From contig NZ_JAAZUI010000025.1 of the NCBI RefSeq assembly GCF_012524075.1, forward strand, positions 1 to 37,192: 37,192 nt of DNA, written 5' to 3'. The position numbers and the translations under genes are program-made. Shown one piece after another: positions 14,229 through 22,585 of this stretch. Under the pieces are notes generated by a model, which saw only the letters and a program-made list of their open reading frames with translations, was not told where the DNA came from and searched no databases. The DNA is from Lutibacter sp. B1 (lineage in GTDB: Bacteria > Bacteroidota > Bacteroidia > Flavobacteriales > Flavobacteriaceae). The stretch's first letter is position 1. Each line of letters starts with the position of its first letter.

Positions 14229-16358
14229 TTATTTAAGACTTTCTAAAATTCGTTTAGGTGAAATTGGTAAAAGATTAACTCTGGCACCACAAGCGTCAAA
14301 AACAGCATTTGCAATAGCTCCTCCAACACAAATAATGGCAGGTTCTCCTCCTCCTTGTGGCTTCGAATCCATTTTATCAATAAAAACACATTCAATTTTA
14401 GGTGTATGCGAAAATGTATTTATTTGATATTTATTAAAACTTGTTGTTTTAACATTTCCTCCTTCAAATTCAATATCTTCATATAAAGCATAGCCAATTC
14501 CCATAGTTACACCACCTTCAGTTTGTACTGTTGCTCCATGCGGATTTACAACTTGACCCATATCCTGAGCACAAACAATTCGTATAGGTGTAACTTCACC
14601 GGTATTTGTATCAACATAAACCTCTGCTATAATCGCTACCAAAGTTCCTGCATCTTTACCAAGAGCAATACCATAACCGTGTCCTTCAGGTTTTTCTTTA
14701 TTCCATCCAAAAGTTTCTGCTGCCAGTTTTAATGTGGCAACCATATTCTGATCTTTTAAATTTTTTAGCCTAAATTCTAAAGCATCAACTCCTAAAGCGT
14801 GAGCTGTAACATCAATATGAGATTCGCGAGCAAAAGTGGTTGTACTGTTACCGGGCGCTCTCCAAGCTCCTGTACCAAAAGGATGCACATTATTCTGATT
14901 AAATAATCTTGTTCTGTTGTTTGGTATATCATAAAAAAGATTGGTTCCTCTGGTTCCTGCGCAATAAATATCAAAATCCCACAAATTTAATTTCCCATTA
15001 GCATTTACACCGGATGTAACATTTATAACCGCTGCCGGTCTAAACCTGTCGTACATAAATTCTTCTTTCCTGGTCCATACCAATTGAAGCGGTTTACCAC
15101 ACAATTTAGCTAACTTAGCAGCTTCAACGGCTTGTTGGTTGTATATTTTACCACCAAATCCTCCGCCTAAAAAAATCTGTTTGATATGAACATTTTCTAA
15201 AGGCATATCAAAAGTTTTGGCTAATTCGGCTCGTGTTCCAAAAGGTGTTTGTGAAGATGCCCACATTATTAGTTTATCACCTTCAAAATAACAGGTTGCA
15301 CAATGTGGCTCAATAGATGCATGCGCTTTGTAGCCATCGTAATATTTACCTTTTATAAGTTTTGATGAAGATTTTTTTCCTTCTTCTAAATTACCTCCTT
15401 TTTCAAAAACATCATTTTCGGTAATAGTATTTTCTAAATAGGTAAAAATAGTTTCAGTAGTTGCCTTTGCTTCAGGTTCTTTCCACTCAATTTTAACTTT
15501 TTTTGAAGCTTTTGAAGCTATTTCAGGGTCTAGATGTACTACTGCTACCAAATCTCCATCTTCTAATAATTCAGCTCCTTCAAATTGAGACAATCCGCTT
15601 TTATCAACACTTACTTTTTTTGAACCATATACTTTTGGTCTAATGATAGATGCATAAACCATACCCGGTAATTTTATATCTCCGGAATATTTTGCTTTAC
15701 CTGTAACTTTTGCAACAGCATCAAGACTCAATATAGGTTTTCCAATAATGTTAAAATCTTTTGCTTTTTTTATTTCAGGCTTCCTAGTTAAGCTTTTTAC
15801 AATCTTTTTACCTTTAGTTAATTGGGCATACGTAATGGTTTTACTTTTATCGCCTTTTACAAATATAGTTCCATTGGCTGCTTGTAAATTTTCAGCAGCT
15901 TCACCTAATTTTTCTGCCGCCAGACTGATTAAAATTTCACGAGCCTCTGCTGCAGCTGCTCTTATTACAGGATCGGTAAAACGCGTTGTAAGTGAACCCC
16001 AAGTACCTGCATCGTACGGACAAAGGTCAGTATCGCCCATAATCATATCTACTGAAGTTATTGGAACCTCTAATTCTTCAGCTAAAACTTGAGCCAATGA
16101 AGTTATAACTCCTTGTCCCATTTCAATTTTTCCTGTATAGCAATCAACTCTTCCATCTTCTTTTACTCTTAAAAAAGCATTAAAATCTTCATCTTCAACA
16201 AAAGTATTTTGACTCCATCCTTCAAGTAGCGATAAATGGTTTATAGAAAAAATAACAATAATTCCTTTACCTAATTTTTTTAAAAACTTACGTCTGTCGT
16301 AAGTAATTGGGTGATCTACATTACTAAAATATAATTGAGTTATACTGTTAGAATCCAT
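14229..16358 (-). CDS. Molybdopterin-binding large subunit of a xanthine dehydrogenase/isoquinoline oxidoreductase-type enzyme, Tat-exported
   Basis: This 709-residue protein is a molybdenum hydroxylase large subunit of the IorB/aldehyde oxidoreductase type. A twin-arginine motif DRRKFLKKLG (21-30) followed by a hydrophobic run predicts Tat export. Moco-binding blocks include GGGFGGKIYNQQAVEAA, GTGAWRAPGN and QDMGQVVNPHGATVQTEGG. The catalytic Glu is in GGGEPA at about residue 672. Such enzymes hydroxylate aldehydes or N-heterocycles using water as oxygen donor. It lies 2 bp beyond the small-subunit stop. No FAD subunit, cytochrome or XdhC-type chaperone gene is adjacent, so the electron acceptor is unknown. 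The substrate cannot be assigned. Confidence 0.93.
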   Translation of the reverse strand: MDSNSITQLYFSNVDHPITYDRRKFLKKLGKGIIVIFSINHLSLLEGWSQNTFVEDEDFNAFLRVKEDGRVDCYTGKIEMGQGVITSLAQVLAEELEVPITSVDMIMGDTDLCPYDAGTWGSLTTRFTDPVIRAAAAEAREILISLAAEKLGEAAENLQAANGTIFVKGDKSKTITYAQLTKGKKIVKSLTRKPEIKKAKDFNIIGKPILSLDAVAKVTGKAKYSGDIKLPGMVYASIIRPKVYGSKKVSVDKSGLSQFEGAELLEDGDLVAVVHLDPEIASKASKKVKIEWKEPEAKATTETIFTYLENTITENDVFEKGGNLEEGKKSSSKLIKGKYYDGYKAHASIEPHCATCYFEGDKLIMWASSQTPFGTRAELAKTFDMPLENVHIKQIFLGGGFGGKIYNQQAVEAAKLAKLCGKPLQLVWTRKEEFMYDRFRPAAVINVTSGVNANGKLNLWDFDIYCAGTRGTNLFYDIPNNRTRLFNQNNVHPFGTGAWRAPGNSTTTFARESHIDVTAHALGVDALEFRLKNLKDQNMVATLKLAAETFGWNKEKPEGHGYGIALGKDAGTLVAIIAEVYVDTNTGEVTPIRIVCAQDMGQVVNPHGATVQTEGGVTMGIGYALYEDIEFEGGNVKTTSFNKYQINTFSHTPKIECVFIDKMDSKPQGGGEPAIICVGGAIANAVFDACGARVNLLPISPKRILESLK

Positions 16359-16360
16359 AA

Positions 16361-16837
16361 TTACATTGTTGATTTCATTTCTAGAGCTGCTGTTTGAATA
16401 GCATCAATAATTCTGTTATAAGAACCACATCTGCATAAATTTTCTTCCATTTCCTCAATAATTTTTTCACGGGAAGGTTCAGGGTCACGTAATAATAAAC
16501 CATAAGCATTCATAATCATACCAGATGTACAGTATCCACACTGTAAAGCATCGTGCTCAACAAATGCTTTTTGAATAGGGTGAAGATTACCATTTACTGA
16601 AAGACCTTCTATGGTTATTATTTCTTTACCTGCAACATCTTCAATATAAGTCATACACGATTGTGCAGGTTCGTTGTCAATTAAAACAGTACAGGCTCCA
16701 CATTGGCCTAATCCACAACCATACTTGGTGCCTGTATAGTCTAAGTAAGATCTTATAACTGTTAAAAGAGATTCTTCTCCATCAACAAGTACAGATAACG
16801 GTTTACCGTTTAATTTAAAACTGATAGTTTGTTTCAT
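16361..16837 (-). CDS. (2Fe-2S)-binding small subunit of the molybdenum hydroxylase
   Basis: This 158-residue protein carries two [2Fe-2S] clusters that pass electrons from the molybdenum site. The plant-ferredoxin-type cluster uses Cys41, Cys46, Cys49 (CGLGQCGAC) and Cys61. The helical-domain cluster uses Cys100, Cys103 (CGYC), Cys135 and Cys137 (CRC). Length and cysteine spacing are standard for IorA/CoxS. It has no export signal of its own; in related two-subunit enzymes it is carried across with the Tat-signalled large subunit. It is the first gene of the two-gene operon and is divergent from the SPFH gene, across an AT-rich gap of about 140 bp. Confidence 0.95.
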   Translation of the reverse strand: MKQTISFKLNGKPLSVLVDGEESLLTVIRSYLDYTGTKYGCGLGQCGACTVLIDNEPAQSCMTYIEDVAGKEIITIEGLSVNGNLHPIQKAFVEHDALQCGYCTSGMIMNAYGLLLRDPEPSREKIIEEMEENLCRCGSYNRIIDAIQTAALEMKSTM

Positions 16838-16975
16838 TTTGTTATCTAACTTTTTGTGAATTATTTTATTTTCCTTTTAAATTTAAGGAATAATATCTAA
16901 TAATTAAATGATAAAAGTTTTCATTTTAATTATGTATCTTTAGTGTATTAATTAACTCTTTAAAAAAATTGTAAT

Positions 16976-17905
16976 ATGCCTATCACTTACATTATCATTT
17001 TTGTTATTCTTGTTTTAATAGCATCAGGTTTATTTGTAGTAAAACAGCAAACAGTAGCTGTTGTTGAACGCTTTGGGAAGTTTGTACGATCTAATTCTCC
17101 AGGATTAAATTTTAAAATTCCTGTAATAGAAAATGTTTCAGGTCGTGTAAGCTTACGTATCCAGCAATTAGATGTAATTGTTGAAACCAAAACAAAAGAT
17201 GATGTTTTTGTACAGCTAAAAATATCTGTTCAATTTCAAATTTTACGTGAAAAAGTTTATGATGCCTTTTATAAACTTCAAAATCCGCACGAACAAATTA
17301 CAGCCTATATTTTTGATGTTGTACGTGCAGAAGTACCTAAAATGATTTTGGATGATGTTTTTGAAAAAAAAGACGATATTGCATTAGCCATTCAACGAGA
17401 ATTAAAAGAAGCAATGTTGGATTATGGCTATGATATTGTAAAAGCTTTAGTTACTGATATTGATCCTGATTCACAGGTTAAACACGCTATGAATAGAATT
17501 AATGCTGCCGAACGTGAAAAAGTTGCTGCACAATTTGAAGGTGATGCACAACGTATTTTGATTGTTGAAAAAGCAAAGGCAGAAGCTGAAAGTAAACGCT
17601 TACAGGGTCAAGGTATTGCCGACCAACGTAGAGAAATTGCCCGTGGTTTAGAAGAATCGGTTGATGTGTTAAATAATGTAGGTATTAACTCACAAGAAGC
17701 ATCAGCTTTAATAGTTGTAACACAACATTATGATACACTACAAAGTATTGGTGAACACGTAAATTCTAACTTAATTTTGTTACCTAATTCACCTCAAGCA
17801 GGAAGTGATATGCTTAACAATATGGTGGCTTCATTTACAGCTTCAAACCAAATTGGTGAAGCTATGAAAAATGCAAATAAAAAGAAAGATACGGATAAAA
17901 AATAG
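16976..17905 (+). CDS. SPFH/Band 7 (stomatin-like, QmcA-type) membrane protein
   Basis: This 309-residue protein has an N-terminal membrane helix (ITYIIIFVILVLIASGLFVV, residues 3-22) and then the SPFH/band-7 domain (QQTVAVVERFGKFVRSNSPGL onward to about residue 180). A Lys/Glu/Ala-rich coiled coil (REKVAAQFEGDAQRILIVEKA) follows, with a hydrophobic conserved C-terminal segment containing LILLPN. Family members assemble into ring-like oligomers in membrane microdomains and often associate with FtsH or NfeD proteases; no such partner is adjacent. It is monocistronic with a strong terminator at 17921-17950. Confidence 0.93.
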   Translation: MPITYIIIFVILVLIASGLFVVKQQTVAVVERFGKFVRSNSPGLNFKIPVIENVSGRVSLRIQQLDVIVETKTKDDVFVQLKISVQFQILREKVYDAFYKLQNPHEQITAYIFDVVRAEVPKMILDDVFEKKDDIALAIQRELKEAMLDYGYDIVKALVTDIDPDSQVKHAMNRINAAEREKVAAQFEGDAQRILIVEKAKAEAESKRLQGQGIADQRREIARGLEESVDVLNNVGINSQEASALIVVTQHYDTLQSIGEHVNSNLILLPNSPQAGSDMLNNMVASFTASNQIGEAMKNANKKKDTDKK

Positions 17906-17920
17906 CATTCGTTATAAACA

Positions 17921-17950
17921 AAAAAACCTGCGATTTACGCAGGTTTTTTT
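17921..17950. terminator. Bidirectional terminator between the SPFH gene and tatA
   Basis: AAAAAACCTGCG (17921-17932) and CGCAGGTTTTTTT (17938-17950) form a perfect stem around ATTTA. The A and T flanks give U tracts in both directions. It serves the plus-strand SPFH gene (ends 17905) and the minus-strand tatA gene (ends 17968). Confidence 0.9.
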
Positions 17951-17967
17951 GTTTTAATATTTTAATG

Positions 17968-18162
17968 TTATTTCTTTTCGTCTATTTTTTTTTCTTCTTC
18001 ATCGTCATCTTTTGTGGCTTTTTTAAATTCTTTAATTCCGCCACCTAGTCCTTTCATTAGTTCAGGTAATTTTTTACCTCCAAACAATAATAAAATTGCT
18101 AAACCAATAATTATCCATTGCCAAGGACCAACCATTCCTAAAAATATATAAAGTGCATTCAT
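17968..18162 (-). CDS. tatA: Twin-arginine translocase subunit TatA/E
   Basis: This 64-residue protein has the short N-terminal helix [24 protein letters not shown] (residues 12-35), containing the FGxxKLPEL hinge of TatA-type proteins. An amphipathic helix and a charged Asp/Glu/Lys tail follow. TatA forms the conduit for folded Tat substrates. No tatC is in the window. The neighbouring molybdenum hydroxylase has a twin-arginine signal and is a plausible client. It has its own promoter element (18182-18189) and a shared terminator. Confidence 0.93.
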   Translation of the reverse strand: MNALYIFLGMVGPWQWIIIGLAILLLFGGKKLPELMKGLGGGIKEFKKATKDDDEEEKKIDEKK

Positions 18163-18181
18163 TTCTAATAATTTTGTGTTA

Positions 18182-18189
18182 CAAAGATA
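18182..18189 (-). promoter_or_regulatory. Bacteroidetes -7 promoter element of tatA
   Basis: On the minus strand TATCTTTG matches TAnnTTTG exactly. A TTG lies about 16 nt upstream, close to the expected -33 spacing. The implied transcription start is about 12-15 nt before the tatA ATG. Confidence 0.5.
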
Positions 18190-18248
18190 ATAATTAATTC
18201 AAAACCAAAACTTACTTTAATAAGTTAGCTTAAAATTTTATGATTTTT

Positions 18249-18923
18249 TTAATTTTTATCTTTAATTGTACCTCCTAAAACCTTTTTTGTTTTTAAAACT
18301 TCCGGAGCTCCTTTATAATAAATTGAACCTCCAAAGCGTACTTTAGCATCTAAAACTTCACTTGTTTTAACTTCAACTCTAGCGCCTGATGCTGCAACCA
18401 CATAAGTTTGTTTACTCTGTAAATCGAAAGCTTCATAAATAGCACCTGTGGTAGCTTCAATAGATTGATTTTCAGTAACTCCTTCCAATTCTATAATTCC
18501 ACCTGAAACAGCTTTAATTGTTAAATGTTTTACATCTATTGATAATTCAATTTTAGCACCTTCTTGCACTTTTACTTCTAAATGCTGTTGATAAAAAGTT
18601 TCATCCGAAATAATTTTACCACCTTCATTAGCATCTAAAACATCAATATTATTTGTATAATACAAAACTATTTTTACATTTTCTGCTGAAAAACTTTCAG
18701 GAAATTTAAGTCTTACTTTTAATACTCCATTAGAATTTTTTATAGAAACATCATCTGCTTGAGAACCTGTAATTACAATTTTTGCTTCGGATGATTTTTG
18801 TAATTCAACAGTTAAACCGTTAAATACTTTTAAAGTATTAAAATCTCCTAATTTTGTTGTTATTGGTTCTTGTGCAAATGTTATTGTACAAGATAAAATA
18901 AGTAGTAATGTTAATTTTTTCAT
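18249..18923 (-). CDS. Secreted head-GIN domain (DUF2807) protein
   Basis: This 224-residue protein has a signal peptide (MKKLTLLLILSCTITFAQ, cleavage near residue 17). I use ATG 18921-18923 rather than 18935. The rest is a repetitive beta-structure with short strands rich in Val, Ile, Lys and Ser (LKVFNGLTVEL, KIVITGSQADDVSI, HLTIKAVSGGIIEL). This pattern is typical of the head-GIN/DUF2807 fold, a beta-helix-like putative auto-transporter adhesin domain in Bacteroidetes. No specific role is known. It lies downstream of rnr on the same strand. Confidence 0.85.
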   Translation of the reverse strand: MKKLTLLLILSCTITFAQEPITTKLGDFNTLKVFNGLTVELQKSSEAKIVITGSQADDVSIKNSNGVLKVRLKFPESFSAENVKIVLYYTNNIDVLDANEGGKIISDETFYQQHLEVKVQEGAKIELSIDVKHLTIKAVSGGIIELEGVTENQSIEATTGAIYEAFDLQSKQTYVVAASGARVEVKTSEVLDAKVRFGGSIYYKGAPEVLKTKKVLGGTIKDKN

Positions 18924-18984
18924 TTTAAATGTCATTTTATTTTATAAGTATAAAATTATACAATAATTATACCTTTTTTACTAA

Positions 18985-21195
18985 TTATTTATTAATCTTT
19001 TCAAGTAAAGTAAAATCTAAGTGTTTCCGTTCTAAATCAGTATGTTTTACTTTTATTAAAACATGATCGCCTAATTGATACAAGTTTTTAGTAGATTGCC
19101 CAACTAAAGCGTATTGTTTTTCATCATAAATGTAATAATCGTCTTTAATTTCACGAATTCTACACATTCCTTCACATTTATTTTCAATTATTTCAACATA
19201 AATACCCCATTCGGTAACACCCGAAATTACACCTTCAAATTCCTGATCTTTGTGATTTTCCATATATTTTACCTGCATATATTTAATAGAATCACGCTCG
19301 GCATTTGAAGCTAATTGTTCCATGTCTGATGAATGTTTACATTTTTCTTCATAAATCTCTACTTTAGGAGATTTTCCTCCATCCAAATAATGTTGTAACA
19401 ATCTGTGTGTCATTACATCAGGATATCTACGAATAGGTGATGTAAAATGGCTGTAGTAATCAAAAGCTAAACCATAATGTCCAATATTTTGGGTTGAATA
19501 TTCGGCTTTGCTCATAGATCTTACAGTTAAAGTTTCAATTAAATTAGCTTCACCTTTTCCATGAACATCACTAAGTAATTGATTTAATGAACTTGAGGTA
19601 GATTTTTTTGTTTGAGTATCAATTTTATTTTTATATCCAAATTTACTAACAATGGTTTGCAACGACATTAGTTTGTCAATATTTGGCTCATCATGAATAC
19701 GGTAAACAAACGTTTTTTTGCTTGGAACACCTTTATTACTTCCAATAAATTCAGCTACTTTTCGGTTGGCTAAAAGCATAAACTCTTCAATAAGTTTATT
19801 AGCATCTTTAGATTCTTTAAAAAATACTCCAATAGGTTCCGCATTTTCATCTAAATTAAATTTAACCTCTACTCTATCAAATGTTATAGCACCTTGCTGT
19901 AATCTTTTTTTACGTAATATTTTGGCTAATTCGTCTAATTTTAAAATTGATGTTACTATTTCTTGTTCTACTTTATATTCATTACCTGTCAATGAGATTT
20001 CAGCAGAAACAATATCAGCTTTAGTTTCTATTATTTCTTGAGCTTCTTCGTAAGAAAATCGCTTGTCAGAATAAGTAATAGTTCTACCAAACCATTGATT
20101 GATAACTTGTGCTTTTTCATTCATTTCAAAAACAGCAGAAAAGGTTAGTTTTTCTTCATTTGGACGAAGAGAACATACACCGTTAGATAAAACTTCCGGC
20201 AACATAGGCACTACTCTATCAACCAAATAAACCGATGTTGCTCTGTTGTATGCTTCTTGCTCTAAAATAGTATCTTCTTGCACATAATGAGATACATCTG
20301 CAATATGTATTCCTATTTCATAATTTCCATTTTCTAATATTTTAAATGATAAAGCATCGTCAAAATCTTTAGCATCTTTTGGATCAATTGTAAACGTAGT
20401 TACATTGCGCATATCTCTACGTTTTTCAATTTCATAAGGTGTAATATCAAAAGAAATTTTAGAAGCTTCTGCTTCAACTTTTTCAGGAAATTTATAGGGT
20501 AAACCATATTCTAAAAGAATAGAATGAATTTCTGTATCATGATCTCCCGGTTTTCCTAAAACTTCAACTATTTTTCCAAATGGATTTTTTGAATTATCGG
20601 GCCAATCTGTCATTTTTGCTAAAACTTTTACTCCGTGTTCAGCATTTTTTAATTTACTTTTCGGAATAAAAATATCAGCATACATTTTAGAATCATCGGG
20701 TATTACAAAACCAAAATTTTTGTTCAATTGTAAAACTCCAACAAATTCTGTTTTTGCACGTTCAATAATTTCAACAACATCACCTTCTTCTCTGCTATTT
20801 TTTTTGCGATTGTATAAATAAATTTTAACTGTATCTTTATTTAAAGCAGTGTTTAAATTACGAGCCGGTATGTAAATATCGTGTTCTAACTCATCACAAA
20901 TAAAATAACCATTACCGTTAGAGGTAATATCCATAGTTCCAATAAAGTACTTATTATGTGCTACTATTTGAAATTTTCCTTTTTCAACTTCATTAACTTT
21001 TTGCTGAGCTTTTAACTCTTCTAATTTTTTTATTATTTGATTTCTACCATTTGCATCAGTAATATCTAATTTTGAAGATATTTGCTTATAATTAAAATTT
21101 TGAGTAGGAGATTGATTTAAAATTTGTAGTATTTTTCTTGTTAAATCTTTAATTACATTTCCTTTCTTTTTATATATATTTTTTCTTTTCGACAT
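18985..21195 (-). CDS. rnr: Ribonuclease R
   Basis: This 736-residue 3'-5' exoribonuclease of the RNB family degrades structured RNA and functions in rRNA and tmRNA quality control. An N-terminal winged-helix region (about 10-65) is followed by cold-shock/OB domains (NKYFIGTMDITSNGNGYFICDE). The RNB catalytic domain has TIDPKDAKDFDDALSF near 270, supplying the metal-binding aspartates, with FTSPIRRYPDVMTHRLLQHYL later. The C-terminal S1 domain is at about 650-735 (FEGVISGVTEWGIYVEIIENKCEGMC). Full length is standard. It is the last minus-strand gene before the strand switch at the candidate origin. Confidence 0.97.
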   Translation of the reverse strand: MSKRKNIYKKKGNVIKDLTRKILQILNQSPTQNFNYKQISSKLDITDANGRNQIIKKLEELKAQQKVNEVEKGKFQIVAHNKYFIGTMDITSNGNGYFICDELEHDIYIPARNLNTALNKDTVKIYLYNRKKNSREEGDVVEIIERAKTEFVGVLQLNKNFGFVIPDDSKMYADIFIPKSKLKNAEHGVKVLAKMTDWPDNSKNPFGKIVEVLGKPGDHDTEIHSILLEYGLPYKFPEKVEAEASKISFDITPYEIEKRRDMRNVTTFTIDPKDAKDFDDALSFKILENGNYEIGIHIADVSHYVQEDTILEQEAYNRATSVYLVDRVVPMLPEVLSNGVCSLRPNEEKLTFSAVFEMNEKAQVINQWFGRTITYSDKRFSYEEAQEIIETKADIVSAEISLTGNEYKVEQEIVTSILKLDELAKILRKKRLQQGAITFDRVEVKFNLDENAEPIGVFFKESKDANKLIEEFMLLANRKVAEFIGSNKGVPSKKTFVYRIHDEPNIDKLMSLQTIVSKFGYKNKIDTQTKKSTSSSLNQLLSDVHGKGEANLIETLTVRSMSKAEYSTQNIGHYGLAFDYYSHFTSPIRRYPDVMTHRLLQHYLDGGKSPKVEIYEEKCKHSSDMEQLASNAERDSIKYMQVKYMENHKDQEFEGVISGVTEWGIYVEIIENKCEGMCRIREIKDDYYIYDEKQYALVGQSTKNLYQLGDHVLIKVKHTDLERKHLDFTLLEKINK

Positions 21196-21216
21196 TTATT
21201 ATTATTTAATTTCAAT

Positions 21217-21224
21217 CAAAAGTA
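21217..21224 (-). promoter_or_regulatory. Bacteroidetes -7 promoter element of rnr
   Basis: TACTTTTG on the minus strand matches TAnnTTTG. It is 21 nt from the rnr ATG (21193-21195), giving a short leader. No convincing -33 TTG is present. Confidence 0.45.
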
Positions 21225-21237
21225 CAAATAATTAAAC

Positions 21238-21390
21238 TTGAAAAGGTTATTAAATAATTATAAAAATTCTTATCCAAAAATTAATATTTTATATTCTAAT
21301 ATCGCTTATATACAATCAGATGGTGAAATTATTGGCACCAGAGATTTTTCTGTTAAATTATTACCTGCAGCATTAAATTTTATTATTTAA
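21238..21390 (+). pseudogene. Orphan C-terminal-looking coding remnant
   Basis: The plus-strand frame is open from a TAA at 21229-21231 to a TAA at 21388-21390 and contains no ATG. The only possible initiation is TTG at 21238. The last 30 codons read like real protein (AYIQSDGEIIGTRDFSVK, then a hydrophobic end in LNFII), with mixed codon use unlike the surrounding AT-rich spacer. It looks like the 3' end of a gene that lost its 5' part, or a very short TTG-initiated gene. I do not recognise the family. Confidence 0.35.
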
Positions 21391-21472
21391 AAAATTAAAA
21401 GTTAAAATTTTCTTAATAAAACTGTAACAAATGTTAAAATGGTTCGTCTATTATAAACAGAAGACCTTAACT

Positions 21473-21631
21473 ATGAAACGGTTATATAAAATAATTTTAT
21501 TATTTCTTATTATTTTTTTAATAGGTATATATTTTACTGTAAAAAGTATCAATAATTCTTTTTCTTCTGAAGATAGTATAGAATCGGTTTCAATTTCTCC
21601 AAGTGTTTTAAAACTTACTACAAAACTTTAG
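21473..21631 (+). CDS. Small single-helix membrane protein (52 residues)
   Basis: ATG at 21473 gives MKRLYKIILLFLIIFLIGIYF and then a Ser-rich polar tail (SEDSIESVSISPSVLKLTTKL). I prefer this to the ATG at 21431, which would add 14 residues without hydrophobic character. It has one strong hydrophobic helix after a basic start, which is plausible for a membrane or secreted small protein. There is no family match. It borders the candidate replication origin. Confidence 0.45.
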   Translation: MKRLYKIILLFLIIFLIGIYFTVKSINNSFSSEDSIESVSISPSVLKLTTKL

Positions 21632-22138
21632 TTATTAACATTTATAATTATAAAAAAAAGATTTTTAAAATTTTAAAATAATTTATTTTGTATTATAGTT
21701 TGTTAATATGTACAATAACTTATTAGTATAAAATTTTGAAATTCCACTTATTAATAGTTACTAACATAATATAAATTTTTAACTGATTAAAAATCAATAA
21801 AAATATACATGTTATAAACAACCTTTTAATTTTATTTATGAACCAATTTTTAAAATAAATTTTATAGTTTACAATGTTAATAAAAGTTAAAATATATGTT
21901 TAAAAGTTATTTTTAAAATTGAATAAAAAAAGTTGCATTTTAAAATCACGTTTTGGTATTAATCAATTTTATTTAAATATCAAAAAATACTTTTCTATTT
22001 TTAATTTAAACTTATGCACAATGTTAATTTAACTTAAAGTAATTGTTAATCAATGTATTAAAATTTACTATTAACAATTACTTTTTTTACTGTTAATAAC
22101 AGTGAATTTGTAACTTTACACTTTTAAATAATATAATT
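21632..22138. other. Candidate chromosomal replication origin (oriC)
   Basis: This 507-bp gene-free, extremely AT-rich stretch lies at the point where gene direction flips from mostly minus to mostly plus. It carries DnaA-box-like 9-mers. TTATGCACA (22012-22020) matches TTATNCACA exactly. TTATTAACA occurs at 21632-21640 (+), 21875-21883 (-) and 22091-22099 (-). TTATAAACA is at 21812-21820. One-mismatch versions are at 21701-21709, 21758-21766 and 22068-22076. By hand, TTATNNACA is expected about 0.4 times per 500 bp on both strands at this composition, and five are seen. Two parS-like sites lie 18-20 kb away. dnaA is not in the window, which would not be unusual. No other function is seen here. 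Confidence 0.55.
22089..22103. promoter_or_regulatory. Perfect palindrome upstream of rpiB
   Basis: ACTGTTAATAACAGT is a 7-bp inverted repeat around one base, 36 bp before the rpiB ATG. It overlaps one of the TTATTAACA DnaA-box-like sites. It could be an operator for rpiB or part of the origin. The choice cannot be made from sequence. Confidence 0.4.
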
Positions 22139-22576
22139 ATGATAATTGCAATAGGAAACGATCACGCAGGTACTCAATATAAATTTGAAATTGTTAAACA
22201 ATTGGAAAGTAAAGGTATTAAAGTTATAAATTTTGGAACAGATACAATTGATAGTATAGATTATCCCGATACTATACATCCTGTGGCAAAAGCTGTTGAA
22301 ACCGGTAAAGCAGATTTAGGAATTACACTATGTGGTAGTGGTAATGGTGCACAAATTACCGCCAATAAACATCAAGGTATTAGAGCTGCATTATGTTGGA
22401 ATAATGAGTTGGTTGAACTTGCTCGTTTGCATAACAACGCTAATATTTTAAGTATTCCGGCTCGTTTTGTTTCTTTACAGCAAGCTTTAGGTTTTGTAGA
22501 TATTTTTATTAATACAAAATTTGAAGGTGGTCGTCATCAAAACAGAATAGAAAAAATACCTACTAAATGTTGTTAA
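22139..22576 (+). CDS. rpiB: Ribose 5-phosphate isomerase B
   Basis: RpiB interconverts ribose 5-phosphate and ribulose 5-phosphate in the pentose phosphate pathway. The 145-residue length is standard. GNDHAG (residues 6-11) starts the active site with His9, DYPD is at 41-44, and the catalytic Cys65 is in TLCGSGNG. The segment around 78-92 (RAALCWNNELVELAR) and NILSIPARF near 105 are family signatures. It is the first plus-strand gene after the candidate origin and is followed 9 bp later by the CDF transporter gene, so the two are probably one transcript. Confidence 0.96.
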   Translation: MIIAIGNDHAGTQYKFEIVKQLESKGIKVINFGTDTIDSIDYPDTIHPVAKAVETGKADLGITLCGSGNGAQITANKHQGIRAALCWNNELVELARLHNNANILSIPARFVSLQQALGFVDIFINTKFEGGRHQNRIEKIPTKCC

Positions 22577-22585
22577 TTATTAATT

